64,000 nt of DNA from Vallitalea pronyensis (GCF_018141445.1 NZ_CP058649.1:5909001-5973000); one strand, 5' to 3'. Counted from the first letter of the stretch, positions 16,297-25,232 are shown. The notes: generated by a model not told the origin, from the sequence alone. Numbers and translations are program-made.

Positions 16297-17304
16297 TTAA
16301 CTTGCTGATTCTATAGACTCTATGGAATAACCCTTGGTAATTAAATACTCTGCAATACGGGTTACGCCAATACCAGCCCCACTATGGGTACAATTGGGAT
16401 TCGATGGATCGATGAGTAGATTTCCACCGCCTGCAATGGCTTTATCGTAGCCTGGGACACGTGCATCATAGATAATCGTCGTGTATGCATCCCATGTCTT
16501 TGGCATATAAGGCACAAGAACAATGGACTCTTTTCCACAGATTTTACTAAAGGTATCGTATATAATTTTTAAATGGTCAATGGCATCCAATGCCGATGCA
16601 TCATCTACTGTCTTTCTCAAAATATCAAAGGTCAGCCGTCGTTCACCAGACAGCTTCATAAGATATCGGAGTTTCTTTGCAAAAGCTGGATTACCTCCTT
16701 GTTTCGTGAATTTTTTGTAAAATCTGTCCCCATCTTCATGACATCTATCGATTAGCATTGAAACGTCTAGCATGTTGTCAACACCATACTGCTGACACAA
16801 CCCTTTAAAAATCTGCTTATTCGTCACTCTAAAATAATAGTCTTCAAGTGGCAACCCCTGTAAACATCTATACAATGTTTTGATGGACTCAATGGACAAC
16901 GCTGTATCATCTTGCCCAAATACTTCATAGCCAATTTGCCAAAATGAAAAGGTCTTCCCTTCTTCTATATCTTTATGAGATTCATTTCTCATCATTTCTT
17001 GAGAATAGAATATCTTATTTTCTGTATTAAGTAAGTTGTTACGATGTAAATACTCATACACACGAAAAGTGTACTCCGGTGACAATATATAACTTTTATC
17101 CCTAAACAAGAAATCGATAAAAATTTCAGGAAAATTTGCACCCAGTATATGTAGATGATTTTCGTAAATGGAACGTTTTGAAATAATGCCACCATAAAAA
17201 TAGTCAAAATCAAGAGATAATAATTTTTTTTCTAATACTGTTCGAATAGATAAGAATGTATGGGCATTTTTCCCCATCCATTCTTTTGAACCGCTAATAA
17301 ACAT
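16297..17304 (-). CDS. Histidyl-tRNA-synthetase/HisZ-like class II synthetase paralogue
   Basis: A 335-residue stand-alone class II core. Motif 2 region: MMRNES (R106) then GKTFSFWQIGYEVFG at 116-130, matching the GRYREF-Q-G-E-G stretch of HisRS but lacking its second Arg. Late region AYTTIIYDARVPGYDKAIAGGG parallels the HisRS YYTGTVFE...AGGRYDGL histidine-binding segment in degenerate form. Motif 3 GAGIGVTRIAEYL keeps the ATP-binding Arg (R316). There is no anticodon-binding domain. It lies between the aminotransferase and MATE genes of a metallophore operon with no his genes nearby, so a biosynthetic role (amino acid activation or ligation, or histidine sensing) is more likely than translation. 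RBS AAAGGAG. Confidence 0.75.
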   Translation of the reverse strand: MFISGSKEWMGKNAHTFLSIRTVLEKKLLSLDFDYFYGGIISKRSIYENHLHILGANFPEIFIDFLFRDKSYILSPEYTFRVYEYLHRNNLLNTENKIFYSQEMMRNESHKDIEEGKTFSFWQIGYEVFGQDDTALSIESIKTLYRCLQGLPLEDYYFRVTNKQIFKGLCQQYGVDNMLDVSMLIDRCHEDGDRFYKKFTKQGGNPAFAKKLRYLMKLSGERRLTFDILRKTVDDASALDAIDHLKIIYDTFSKICGKESIVLVPYMPKTWDAYTTIIYDARVPGYDKAIAGGGNLLIDPSNPNCTHSGAGIGVTRIAEYLITKGYSIESIESAS

Positions 17305-17326
17305 ATTTTTTCTCCTTTTCTCGTAT

Positions 17327-18463
17327 TTACTTTGCCGACAAATGACACACCAATTGATCCAGTGATGCTAAAAATGTCTGATTGCATAAAGCAAGGTTGA
17401 TTCTAAATGCAAATCCAAAGGTTTCATCAAGACCATTGAGAAATGAAGGATAAAAAGCTTTGCCTGTACTGTTAATAACCTCTTCTATAAATGAATGGGA
17501 TTTAATCTGATCAAAGGTTAAATTGTTAAAATAAAGTGTCATAAGGGAACCTGTTTCAATCTCATCACTTTCTACATTAATCTTTGATTGTATAATTTTT
17601 ATTACTTCCTTATGAGCAGTGACCATAAATGCTTCATATGCCTGTAAGCAGTCATTATAATTTGGGCTTAGAAAATGCGTTATTGCACTTAGTGAAGACG
17701 CTGGTAAATTACCTGTTAATACATCTACCCAATGTTCGATAAACATATCAAAGCGCTGGGGATAAACAATAGCCGCAAACTTAAACGTGTTTAGACACAA
17801 CGATTTATGAGGGGAGTATATGGCAATAAAATTATCTCTGTTACTCACTCGCCGAAGGAGTTCATTGCCTGATACACAAAAACATTCATCGGATATAATC
17901 AATGTCCCCATATCCATTAATGTGTGCATCATCTCTTCGATTTCAGGACCGTGATAAACACTTGTAGAAAATATAGGTGACGTCAACCAGATAACATCGT
18001 ACTCCGATTCTACTAAGGTTTCAAATGGCAAGATATACTGACCATTTTCCCTTATTAGATTGACCTCATCATATGCTATCTCAAAAGCTTTTAAGGCCTG
18101 GGCAATAGAAAAATAGGCGGGATTGATAATGCATATCTTTTTATACTGATGTTGCTTAATCATGTTAACCAAAGTGATGATGGCCTGTGTACCGTTATCA
18201 ACAAAAGTAATCCCCATTTCATCACCTGTTCTTGGATCAAGCTTTGCCTTCACCCCATCAAGGATGTGCTTATCCATGGAATAGGTATAGACATACTCTA
18301 ACGTATTTATCTCAGGCATTTCTATTTTTGAGCGCATGGTCATTGCGTATTCAGGAGAAGAGAGCCAGCTTGACACATTGTAGGGTTGTTGTCCATAACT
18401 ATCACAATATCTATTCTGAATATCTCTCATCTCAAGCATTTGGGTAATTCGTTCTATAAACAT
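17327..18463 (-). CDS. Fold-type-I PLP aminotransferase of the metallophore operon
   Basis: A 378-residue class I/II aminotransferase-like protein. D192 in IISDECF should contact the PLP ring nitrogen. K220 in YSPHKSLCLNTFKFA is the expected Schiff-base lysine. The usual NPxNPTG loop is replaced by TSPIFSTS and N-terminal spacing is atypical, so the substrate differs from common amino acid aminotransferases. It starts 21 bp after the CntL stop and ends 23 bp before the synthetase-like gene. Beside a nicotianamine-synthase-like enzyme it could act like plant nicotianamine aminotransferase on the CntL product, or supply a precursor. The function is inferred. Confidence 0.78.
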   Translation of the reverse strand: MFIERITQMLEMRDIQNRYCDSYGQQPYNVSSWLSSPEYAMTMRSKIEMPEINTLEYVYTYSMDKHILDGVKAKLDPRTGDEMGITFVDNGTQAIITLVNMIKQHQYKKICIINPAYFSIAQALKAFEIAYDEVNLIRENGQYILPFETLVESEYDVIWLTSPIFSTSVYHGPEIEEMMHTLMDMGTLIISDECFCVSGNELLRRVSNRDNFIAIYSPHKSLCLNTFKFAAIVYPQRFDMFIEHWVDVLTGNLPASSLSAITHFLSPNYNDCLQAYEAFMVTAHKEVIKIIQSKINVESDEIETGSLMTLYFNNLTFDQIKSHSFIEEVINSTGKAFYPSFLNGLDETFGFAFRINLALCNQTFLASLDQLVCHLSAK

Positions 18464-18483
18464 ATCCTCTATCCTCCAAAGAC

Positions 18484-19281
18484 TTACTTTTTAAACATAA
18501 CCACATCAAATACATTATCATTGAAGTGAATGCTGTCAGCTTCACGCCATGGCCCTTTTTGGGCCTCTATTAAAGGATAATTAAATAAAGACTTAAAGCC
18601 ATTGCCATAACGTATCGATACCACAACATCATCATTGGTCAACGGATAAAGATCACGAAGAATCTCCAATTTTTCAGGAATAGTGGACGCAATAATAATG
18701 TGTGTGGCTTCTTTGACATAGGCCAAATCTTTATAACTCTGGGTGTTCACCTCTATATCTAAATCTTTCCCTAAAAGATGCAGCACTTTTTTTGCATAGT
18801 CTACAGCCTCATCATCAATGTCGATACCAACAACTTTAGCACCTGTGTTTTTAGCAATCGTAAGTGGTGTCATTGGAAAGGCGCCTACGCCTATTAACAG
18901 AATGCGTGCATGCTCATCAACGACAAATTTGCCAAACTCTTCTTCTATACACCCTTCAACATTTTTAAAATAATCTGCTGGTGCATCATTGGCATGTATC
19001 AGCGTTTCGGCTCTGTATTTTTCCATCTTCCATACACAATGAGCAGATTCTCTTCGTATAGCATGAATTCTTTTTTTAATTTCTGTTTTTTGGGGATCAA
19101 TGAATGTATCCCATGTCTGTCGATAATTGTCATCTAAAATAAACGTGGTGTATTCTTCTAGTGCCATTTCTAAGTCAGCCGCGGCGTTTACTCCACTATC
19201 GTGCTGTGAATTAATGTCTGAAAATCGATTGATAAATCCATCTAACGTGCCTAACAAACTACTTACTTTTGAATTAACCAC
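18484..19281 (-). CDS. cntL: Nicotianamine-synthase-like aminobutanoyltransferase
   Basis: A 265-residue protein, the length of bacterial CntL. After an N-terminal helical region comes a Rossmann SAM-binding core: ILLIGVGAFPMTPLTIAK, then GAKVVGIDIDDEAVDYAKKV, then VSIRYGNGFKSLFNY. Family members transfer an aminobutyrate unit from S-adenosylmethionine onto an amino group; in staphylopine synthesis the acceptor is D-histidine. The start is a GTG behind GAGGAGG. It lies 14 bp after the racemase-like gene in the same order as staphylococcal cntK-cntL. It is followed by an aminotransferase instead of cntM. Confidence 0.85.
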   Translation of the reverse strand: MVNSKVSSLLGTLDGFINRFSDINSQHDSGVNAAADLEMALEEYTTFILDDNYRQTWDTFIDPQKTEIKKRIHAIRRESAHCVWKMEKYRAETLIHANDAPADYFKNVEGCIEEEFGKFVVDEHARILLIGVGAFPMTPLTIAKNTGAKVVGIDIDDEAVDYAKKVLHLLGKDLDIEVNTQSYKDLAYVKEATHIIIASTIPEKLEILRDLYPLTNDDVVVSIRYGNGFKSLFNYPLIEAQKGPWREADSIHFNDNVFDVVMFKK

Positions 19282-19295
19282 TACTTATCCTCCTC

Positions 19296-20123
19296 TTACT
19301 CAATAAACGCAGTCCCTATAGCAGATATAAAAACATCTTCCTCTATGGTAACCTGTTTAATACATCCTTTATCATATATTGCCTCTGCTAAAATATAATC
19401 ACCTGATGGCTGAATGATACGAAGTGCTGTACTCTTTTCCTGTTTATTGGCCATATAGGCGGCTAAGGATGCTGAGGCAATACCACAACTATTTTCCCAA
19501 ATTTCTGTATCTGTTTCTTTTACATAAATGAGCGGTGTGATACTCAAATTATCCGTATTACACAGTGTTACGCCTTTTATTGTGTAATCATTCCCCATAC
19601 CATGATGCAGAATGTATTTGACTAATGCTTTCGGTTGAGGGTGTACATGATCGTCATAGACAATACGCTGACATGCATCTGCATAGTCAACACAGCCAAT
19701 TTCCATAAGTCGTCCCTTATAATCCACCACCTCATCTTGAATATGTAAAGGACAAGGCATTGTAATCTTGGTACGAAAGCCTTTCTTTAACCTTTTAGTG
19801 TAGCATTTTACTAAAGTGTCACTACCTGATACTTCAAGTGTACACTGTGTCTTCTCTCCTACTTGCAGTTCTTCATTGTAAGCCATATAAACGCTAAGAG
19901 AAGCTGCCGCATTTGCACAAAATTCACCACCCATCATTTGTAACCGATAGTCAGCTTCCCGATTATTAGCTTTTTCAATAAACCCCACTTGTTCTGCATA
20001 CACGGATTCTAGTGCCATCAATGTTTTTGACAGCTTAGGGTATTGATTTCGAGGATGTTCGTCTAATACTAAAACCGTTGCATTCTTATTGGGATTCATT
20101 TTTACAAACTTTATTTTCTCCAT
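19296..20123 (-). CDS. cntK: Histidine racemase-like CntK (DapF fold)
   Basis: A 275-residue member of the diaminopimelate-epimerase fold. The two catalytic cysteines are visible in GGEFCANA (C69) and ENSCGIA (C213), with spacing as in CntK. The location beside cntL, with no lysine genes near, supports amino acid racemisation (L- to D-histidine in the staphylopine system) over DapF activity. The start ATG overlaps the end of the ATPase gene by 13 bp. RBS GGGAG. Confidence 0.85.
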   Translation of the reverse strand: MEKIKFVKMNPNKNATVLVLDEHPRNQYPKLSKTLMALESVYAEQVGFIEKANNREADYRLQMMGGEFCANAAASLSVYMAYNEELQVGEKTQCTLEVSGSDTLVKCYTKRLKKGFRTKITMPCPLHIQDEVVDYKGRLMEIGCVDYADACQRIVYDDHVHPQPKALVKYILHHGMGNDYTIKGVTLCNTDNLSITPLIYVKETDTEIWENSCGIASASLAAYMANKQEKSTALRIIQPSGDYILAEAIYDKGCIKQVTIEEDVFISAIGTAFIE

Positions 20124-20926
20124 GGTCGGTTCTCCCTTGTCAAAATGGTCACCAAATCTTTAGACATAGCCATTAGGGTTCTGGTGTACGCTTCCTTTGG
20201 ATCCTTCACTAACGCCTGTGCCATACCGTGTTCAATACACTGTCCTTGATACATCACCATCACCCGCTCACAAAAATTGCAGGTTAGGGACAAATCATGA
20301 CTGACAAAAATGATTGTCACACCAAGTTCCCGATTTAACTCCTGAAGTAATTGGATAACTTCGGCTTGCACAAGAACATCTAGGGCACTTGTTATTTCAT
20401 CACAAAGGAGTATCTTGGGTTGTATTGAAAGAGCTCTTGCGATAGCAATTCTTTGACACTGACCACCACTTAAATGATGAGGGTATCTGTCTGCTAATCC
20501 TGGTAATATCTTAACCCGTTCTAATAGTTTGTCTATTTCTTGATTACACGCCTTCAAAGACATGGATGGGCGTAGCCGTCTCATATTCTCTAGAATCGAA
20601 GTCCTTAGCTTCCGACGGGGGTTAAATGAAGCAATAGGATTCTGAAAAACCATCTGTATATTTTGATAGATATATTCTGCCCCTTTGCTACGTAAATGGG
20701 TAATGTCTCTTCCCAGCAGCTGAACATGGCCATCTGTAGGTTGTTCTAATCCTGTTAACAACTTTAATAATGTACTTTTGCCGCTACCACTTTCTCCAAT
20801 AACACCTAGAATCTCACCTTCAAACAGTTGAAGTGTCGTTGGTTTTAATGCTGCTACTGTATGTTTGTTGCGTTTAAAAGTCTTGGAAATTCCCTGGACC
20901 TTCAGCAACGGTTCTGGGCTATTCAT
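20111..20926 (-). CDS. cntF: ABC ATP-binding subunit, CntF/OppF type
   Basis: The start is the ATG at 20926 with GGAGG 8 bases before it. The 271-residue ATPase has Walker A GESGSGKST (near residue 50), ABC signature LSGGQCQR and Walker B ILLCDEITSALD. It is the second ATPase of a two-ATPase peptide/nickel-type importer; its partner is encoded 20 bp upstream. Context (cntABCD upstream, cntKL downstream) points to metal-metallophore uptake. Confidence 0.87.
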   Translation of the reverse strand: MNSPEPLLKVQGISKTFKRNKHTVAALKPTTLQLFEGEILGVIGESGSGKSTLLKLLTGLEQPTDGHVQLLGRDITHLRSKGAEYIYQNIQMVFQNPIASFNPRRKLRTSILENMRRLRPSMSLKACNQEIDKLLERVKILPGLADRYPHHLSGGQCQRIAIARALSIQPKILLCDEITSALDVLVQAEVIQLLQELNRELGVTIIFVSHDLSLTCNFCERVMVMYQGQCIEHGMAQALVKDPKEAYTRTLMAMSKDLVTILTRENRPWRK

Positions 20927-20945
20927 TGCTTTTTCCTCCACTCAT

Positions 20946-21719
20946 TTAAGGAATTGCTTTTAATAATTGGTTTGTATACCAATGCTTTGGCGCCAGTAGA
21001 ACCTCTCTGATATCACCAAATTCAACAATTTGTCCTTTATGCATAATGGCAACCGTATCACATATCTGTGCAATCATTGATAAATTATGAGAGACCATGA
21101 TCATAGACAGTTCTGACATTTTTCTTAAGTGCCACAGTTCTTCTACTACTTGTGCTTGACTTGCTGCATCTAATGCACTCGTTGGCTCATCAGCCAATAT
21201 CAATGATGGCTGCAACATCATGGATACAACAATGGAAATACGCTGGTTCATCCCACCGCTCATTTCATAAGGGCAACTGGATAAAATACGCCTACCATCA
21301 TCAAGTCCTAATTGCTTAAACAAAGCTTGTATAGCACTTATAGACTTCTTTCCCTGCCACATATTGTGACTCTTCAAAGTTTCAGCAAATTGTTTTTTAT
21401 AAGGTCGTATTGGGTTAAAGTTTGTGTATGGATTCTGAAGAATCATGCCAATTTCTGTTCCTTTAATTTTCTGTCGTTCTGCTGGTGTCCATTCAGACAC
21501 CATCATCCCTTTATACTGAATTCGCCCTTTTTCCACGGTAACACCGTAACTTTCAGGGTCGACAATTGCTTTTAGTAACGTGCTTTTTCCGGAACCACTT
21601 TCACCTGCAATACCAAGGCTCTCGCCTTTGCTAAGGGATAAGGTAATATGTTTACCAACACAAGTACTACCATAATTTAATTGTAGATTCTGTATTTCTA
21701 ATATGTTTTCCTTTGACAT
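20946..21719 (-). CDS. cntD: ABC ATP-binding subunit, CntD/OppD type
   Basis: A 257-residue ATPase with Walker A GESGSGKST, a signature of the form MSGGMNQR and Walker B ILADEPTSALD. It ends without the long C-terminal extension of oligopeptide OppD, as is common in nickel/metallophore importers. It begins 2 bp after the permease gene and pairs with the ATPase at 20111-20926. Confidence 0.87.
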   Translation of the reverse strand: MSKENILEIQNLQLNYGSTCVGKHITLSLSKGESLGIAGESGSGKSTLLKAIVDPESYGVTVEKGRIQYKGMMVSEWTPAERQKIKGTEIGMILQNPYTNFNPIRPYKKQFAETLKSHNMWQGKKSISAIQALFKQLGLDDGRRILSSCPYEMSGGMNQRISIVVSMMLQPSLILADEPTSALDAASQAQVVEELWHLRKMSELSMIMVSHNLSMIAQICDTVAIMHKGQIVEFGDIREVLLAPKHWYTNQLLKAIP

Positions 21720-21720
21720 A

Positions 21721-22563
21721 CTAACCTTTAACCTCCAACAAGTCTCGGGCTGTATCGCCTAGATAATTAAATAATAAAGCAGTCAATACCACTGCTGTTC
21801 CCGGCGCCATAACCGTCCACGGTGCTAACTGAATATAGGCCCTAGATTCACTAATCATGCTTCCCCACTCTGCTTGGGGAACTTGCACGCCAAGACCTAA
21901 GAAAGACAAACCTGCAAACCCAATGAGCATGGTGCCCATTTGAATGGTGGCATTTACCAATAAAGGTCCAGCGATATTGGGTAGTATATGCCTTACCATA
22001 ATATAGAGCCCACCATGTCCTCCTAAACGGGCTGCATAGACATACTCTTCCTGCCTAGCTGAAAGTGTTTGACTCTTAGCCAATCGCGCATAAAGAATCC
22101 AACTGGTAAAGCCCAGAGCAATCATAGCGTTGGCCATACCCCCTCCTAAAATACCTGCTACTGCTATGGCTAAAACCATTTGAGGTATGGACAATAAGAT
22201 GTCAATTAAGCGCATAATGATACTATCAAGCACCCCACCATAATAGCCACACAAAAGACCTATAAAAGTACCCACGATAAAAGTGATGCTTACGAGTATC
22301 AATGTGGCACCAATACTGGTTCTCGCCCCCATCAACACACGACTAAAGACACAACGTCCATAATTATCTGTTCCCATGATATAGTGTTGATTTGGCTTAG
22401 AACGAATAGCCGTGGCATCGTTTTTGAAAGGATCATTGGGTACAATGAGCGGCGCTAATAAGCTGACAACAAGGAAAATTGCAGCAATGCACAACAACAA
22501 TACAAAACGATTTTTTACACGTGTTCTTTTTGTATATACTCTTTTCTCATAAATTCCTTGCAT
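21721..22563 (-). CDS. cntC: ABC permease, CntC/OppC type
   Basis: A 280-residue membrane protein with one N-terminal helix and about five more. It has the periplasmic signature HYIMGTDNYGRCVFSRVLMG near residue 60 and the EAA loop AARLGGHGGLYIMVRHILPN near residue 180 that docks the ATPase. It follows the CntB-type permease by 13 bp. It belongs to the peptide/nickel importer family (DppC/NikC). Confidence 0.88.
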   Translation of the reverse strand: MQGIYEKRVYTKRTRVKNRFVLLLCIAAIFLVVSLLAPLIVPNDPFKNDATAIRSKPNQHYIMGTDNYGRCVFSRVLMGARTSIGATLILVSITFIVGTFIGLLCGYYGGVLDSIIMRLIDILLSIPQMVLAIAVAGILGGGMANAMIALGFTSWILYARLAKSQTLSARQEEYVYAARLGGHGGLYIMVRHILPNIAGPLLVNATIQMGTMLIGFAGLSFLGLGVQVPQAEWGSMISESRAYIQLAPWTVMAPGTAVVLTALLFNYLGDTARDLLEVKG

Positions 22564-22576
22564 ATTATCCTCACTT

Positions 22577-23503
22577 TTATGGCTTAATTCTTGGATCCAA
22601 ATACCTATAACTTATATCAATCACTAAATTCGTGATCACATACATGGCAGCGGTAAGTATGACAAAACCTTGTACCACTGGATAGTCACGATTGACAATT
22701 GCCTCCATCACTAACTTGCCAATCCCTGGCCACATAAAAATATTCTCGATGACCACACTACCACCAAGTAACGTACCAATGGATAAACCAACAACCGTTA
22801 TGATGCCTGGCAGTGCATTTCTCAAGGCGTTAAAGAAGAGAATATAACCCTCTTTTACACCTCGAACTCTTGTGCTTGCAATATAATCTTTATTCAATTG
22901 TTCCAACATTTCTGTACGTACTTGTCGCAGTAGACGGCTGCACATAGGAATCGAAAGGGATAATGTAGGCAATAGCAGTCCTTGTATATTATTCTGTGCG
23001 ATAATAGGAAACCATTTATAACGAATGCATAAGAAATACATGAGTAAAATACAAATTAAAAAGTTAGGCACACTATTACCCATAAAACTAATCATCCGAA
23101 TGATATTATCTGTGACACGACCTTGACGTATAGCCGTGTATACACCTAATGGAAAAGCTATTAGAATAGATAATCCCATGCTTAAGCTGGATAAAAGCAG
23201 GGTGTATCCAAATGCTTCCCACAGCTTATTCGACACGTTTATACCATCTTTATAGCTGGTACCCATATCTCCCTGCAACAACTTGAACAACCAAGTACCA
23301 TACTGTATCCCAAAAGGTTTATCTAAACCCATTTCATGTCTCATGTCATGTAATATGTCTTCTGAAACGATAACACCATTGAATCTTAAGCGTTGTTGAG
23401 CAGGATCGCCAGGTGCCATATAAAGCAATGCAAATGTAAGAATGGATACCCCAAATAAAATAGGAATTAACTGTAACAACCTTTTTATCACATACTGAGC
23501 CAT
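22577..23503 (-). CDS. cntB: ABC permease, CntB/OppB type
   Basis: A 308-residue, six-helix permease opening MAQYVIKRLLQLIPILFGVS, the standard DppB/NikB start. Its EAA loop is STRVRGVKEGYILFFNALRN (about residues 205-224). It begins 3 bp after the binding-protein gene with only a weak ribosome site, suggesting translational coupling. It forms the channel with CntC. Confidence 0.88.
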   Translation of the reverse strand: MAQYVIKRLLQLIPILFGVSILTFALLYMAPGDPAQQRLRFNGVIVSEDILHDMRHEMGLDKPFGIQYGTWLFKLLQGDMGTSYKDGINVSNKLWEAFGYTLLLSSLSMGLSILIAFPLGVYTAIRQGRVTDNIIRMISFMGNSVPNFLICILLMYFLCIRYKWFPIIAQNNIQGLLLPTLSLSIPMCSRLLRQVRTEMLEQLNKDYIASTRVRGVKEGYILFFNALRNALPGIITVVGLSIGTLLGGSVVIENIFMWPGIGKLVMEAIVNRDYPVVQGFVILTAAMYVITNLVIDISYRYLDPRIKP

Positions 23504-23506
23504 ATG

Positions 23507-25096
23507 TTATTCTTTATCCGTCTTAGCATCAATGCCATAGAAATCAAATGGACTTGTTTCTGCAAAACCAGAAACACCTGAGCTCAGTACTGTTGACTTA
23601 TTGAAAATTGCAACATAACCAAATGCGTTGTCATCTATGGTGATTTGAATAATTTGGTTCGCTAATTCTGCTCGCTTTGCTGTATCCATTTCACTGGTCA
23701 ATTTTGTAATTAATGCTTCACAATCTGCATTATCAAAACCAGCAACATCATAATAGGCACCATCTTTTAACGTATTCGTAATGAAATATGCCGGATCACC
23801 AGATAGGTCTGCATTCATACTGTATAACGCAATATCAAAATCTCTTGTTGCAATATAAGTGCTATCCGGTTTTTCTTCACTGGTTAAAACAGATTGTATA
23901 CCAATATGCTTTAATTGCTCCTGCATAATTGTTGCCAATACATCTAGAGAACGACCAGGGTAATAAGCGATGTTAACTTCGAGTACCTTGCCATCTTTCT
24001 CAAAATAACCTCCGCTGTTTCGTACATATCCATCTTCTTCAAGTAAAGTAATGGCAGCTTCTGTATCTACAGACGGCTTATGCACCTTACCATATGCACT
24101 TGAAGCACTAAATGGACCTGCTGTTGCACTCACTGTACCACCTAAGTAAGATACAATATCTTCTGCATTCACCGTTAAGTTAATGGCTGCACGTACTTTG
24201 TCATTCAATCTTTCTTGATTTAAAAAATACATTTGAAGGCGTGTTGCTGGAACGGTTACCAGATTATAAGCTGCTGGGTCTGCACTAAAAATCTCCATGG
24301 CTGCTGCATTAACACCGTTATAGCAATCAATTTCGCCATTTTGCATTGCCATTAATAATGTGTCTGGATCTGGTATACGATAAAATACAGCTTTATGTAA
24401 GACAACATCACCATCCCAATAGTTTTCATTTCTTAGGAGTGTGGTTTTTTCTTGGGATTCAAAAGACTCTACAACAAAGGGACCTGTTGCAATAATCCCA
24501 TTATCAAAATCTGTTATTTTGTCTAAATGAAGCATACCCATTTCACAACTTGACAACGTATTCAGCATGGTAGGAAAAGGAATTTCACTTGCAATCGTAA
24601 AAGTCTTATCATCTACCACTTCATATGTAAAGTCAGCTAAATAAGCAAATCTTGGGTTTTCAGCAGCAACACGCATAATATTGCGAACCACCATATCTGC
24701 CACCAATGGATCACCATTAGAAAATTGAACATTATCTTTAAGTAGAATTGTCCAAACAAGGCCATCTGCACTACCACTTTCAGCTAATAATGGCTCAAGA
24801 GAAAAATCATCTCCTACTTTAAAAAGTGTTTCTGTAATACCATAAGTACTTGTATGCCATCCACTATAGCCCTTGTGTGTATCTAAGGAACTGGGTGAAT
24901 ACTGTACGCCTATATTCAAAATCTTCTTTTCCTGTTCTTTTGAATCCTCGTTTTTTGCCCCTTTCTCAACGGTAGTAGAAGCTCCTGTACCTTCTGCGTG
25001 TGCTACAGTATTTTCTTCCTGTTCAGCTGATGAGCAACCAACTAACATTAAAAAAACTGATACACAAATAACTTGCATTAAACCAATTCTTTTCAT
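23507..25096 (-). CDS. cntA: Metallophore-binding lipoprotein, CntA-like SBP family 5
   Basis: The start is set at the ATG at 25096 with GAGGAGG 5 bases upstream. The 529-residue product begins with a lipoprotein signal (lipobox LMLVGC, C21) and a Ser/Glu/Lys-rich linker. The SBP_bac_5 fold of peptide/nickel-binding proteins follows. It is the first gene of the operon behind the Fur-box promoter. In staphylococci the equivalent CntA binds the metal-staphylopine complex; here the ligand is probably a related but different metallophore. Confidence 0.85.
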   Translation of the reverse strand: MKRIGLMQVICVSVFLMLVGCSSAEQEENTVAHAEGTGASTTVEKGAKNEDSKEQEKKILNIGVQYSPSSLDTHKGYSGWHTSTYGITETLFKVGDDFSLEPLLAESGSADGLVWTILLKDNVQFSNGDPLVADMVVRNIMRVAAENPRFAYLADFTYEVVDDKTFTIASEIPFPTMLNTLSSCEMGMLHLDKITDFDNGIIATGPFVVESFESQEKTTLLRNENYWDGDVVLHKAVFYRIPDPDTLLMAMQNGEIDCYNGVNAAAMEIFSADPAAYNLVTVPATRLQMYFLNQERLNDKVRAAINLTVNAEDIVSYLGGTVSATAGPFSASSAYGKVHKPSVDTEAAITLLEEDGYVRNSGGYFEKDGKVLEVNIAYYPGRSLDVLATIMQEQLKHIGIQSVLTSEEKPDSTYIATRDFDIALYSMNADLSGDPAYFITNTLKDGAYYDVAGFDNADCEALITKLTSEMDTAKRAELANQIIQITIDDNAFGYVAIFNKSTVLSSGVSGFAETSPFDFYGIDAKTDKE

Positions 25097-25183
25097 GAAA
25101 TCCTCCTCATTTAGCATTAAGTTCTTTTGAATGAATAAAATCATCACTATAGATTAAACGAGTCTAAGTTTAAGACGGTTTTA

Positions 25184-25212
25184 ATATTAACATTTAATGG
25201 AATACTTGTCAA
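25184..25212 (-). promoter_or_regulatory. Promoter of the cnt-like operon
   Basis: On the minus strand TTGACA (25212-25207), a 17-bp spacer and TAATAT (25189-25184) form a strong sigma-A promoter about 90 bp upstream of the cntA ATG, immediately next to the Fur box. Confidence 0.72.
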
Positions 25213-25213
25213 T

Positions 25214-25232
25214 GATAATGATTATTATTATC
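25214..25232. promoter_or_regulatory. Fur box upstream of cntA
   Basis: GATAATGATTATTATTATC matches the classic 19-bp Fur consensus (GATAATGATAATCATTATC) at 17 of 19 positions. It ends one base from the -35 box, so a bound Fur dimer should block RNA polymerase. This predicts induction under iron starvation, as for other nicotianamine-like metallophore operons. A Zur or other Fur-family protein could also read such a site. Confidence 0.75.

Noticed and set aside
19296-20123. Diaminopimelate epimerase of lysine synthesis
   Set aside because: The fold and Cys pair are shared, but it overlaps the cnt ATPase gene and precedes cntL in the operon order of staphylopine loci, with no lysine genes nearby.
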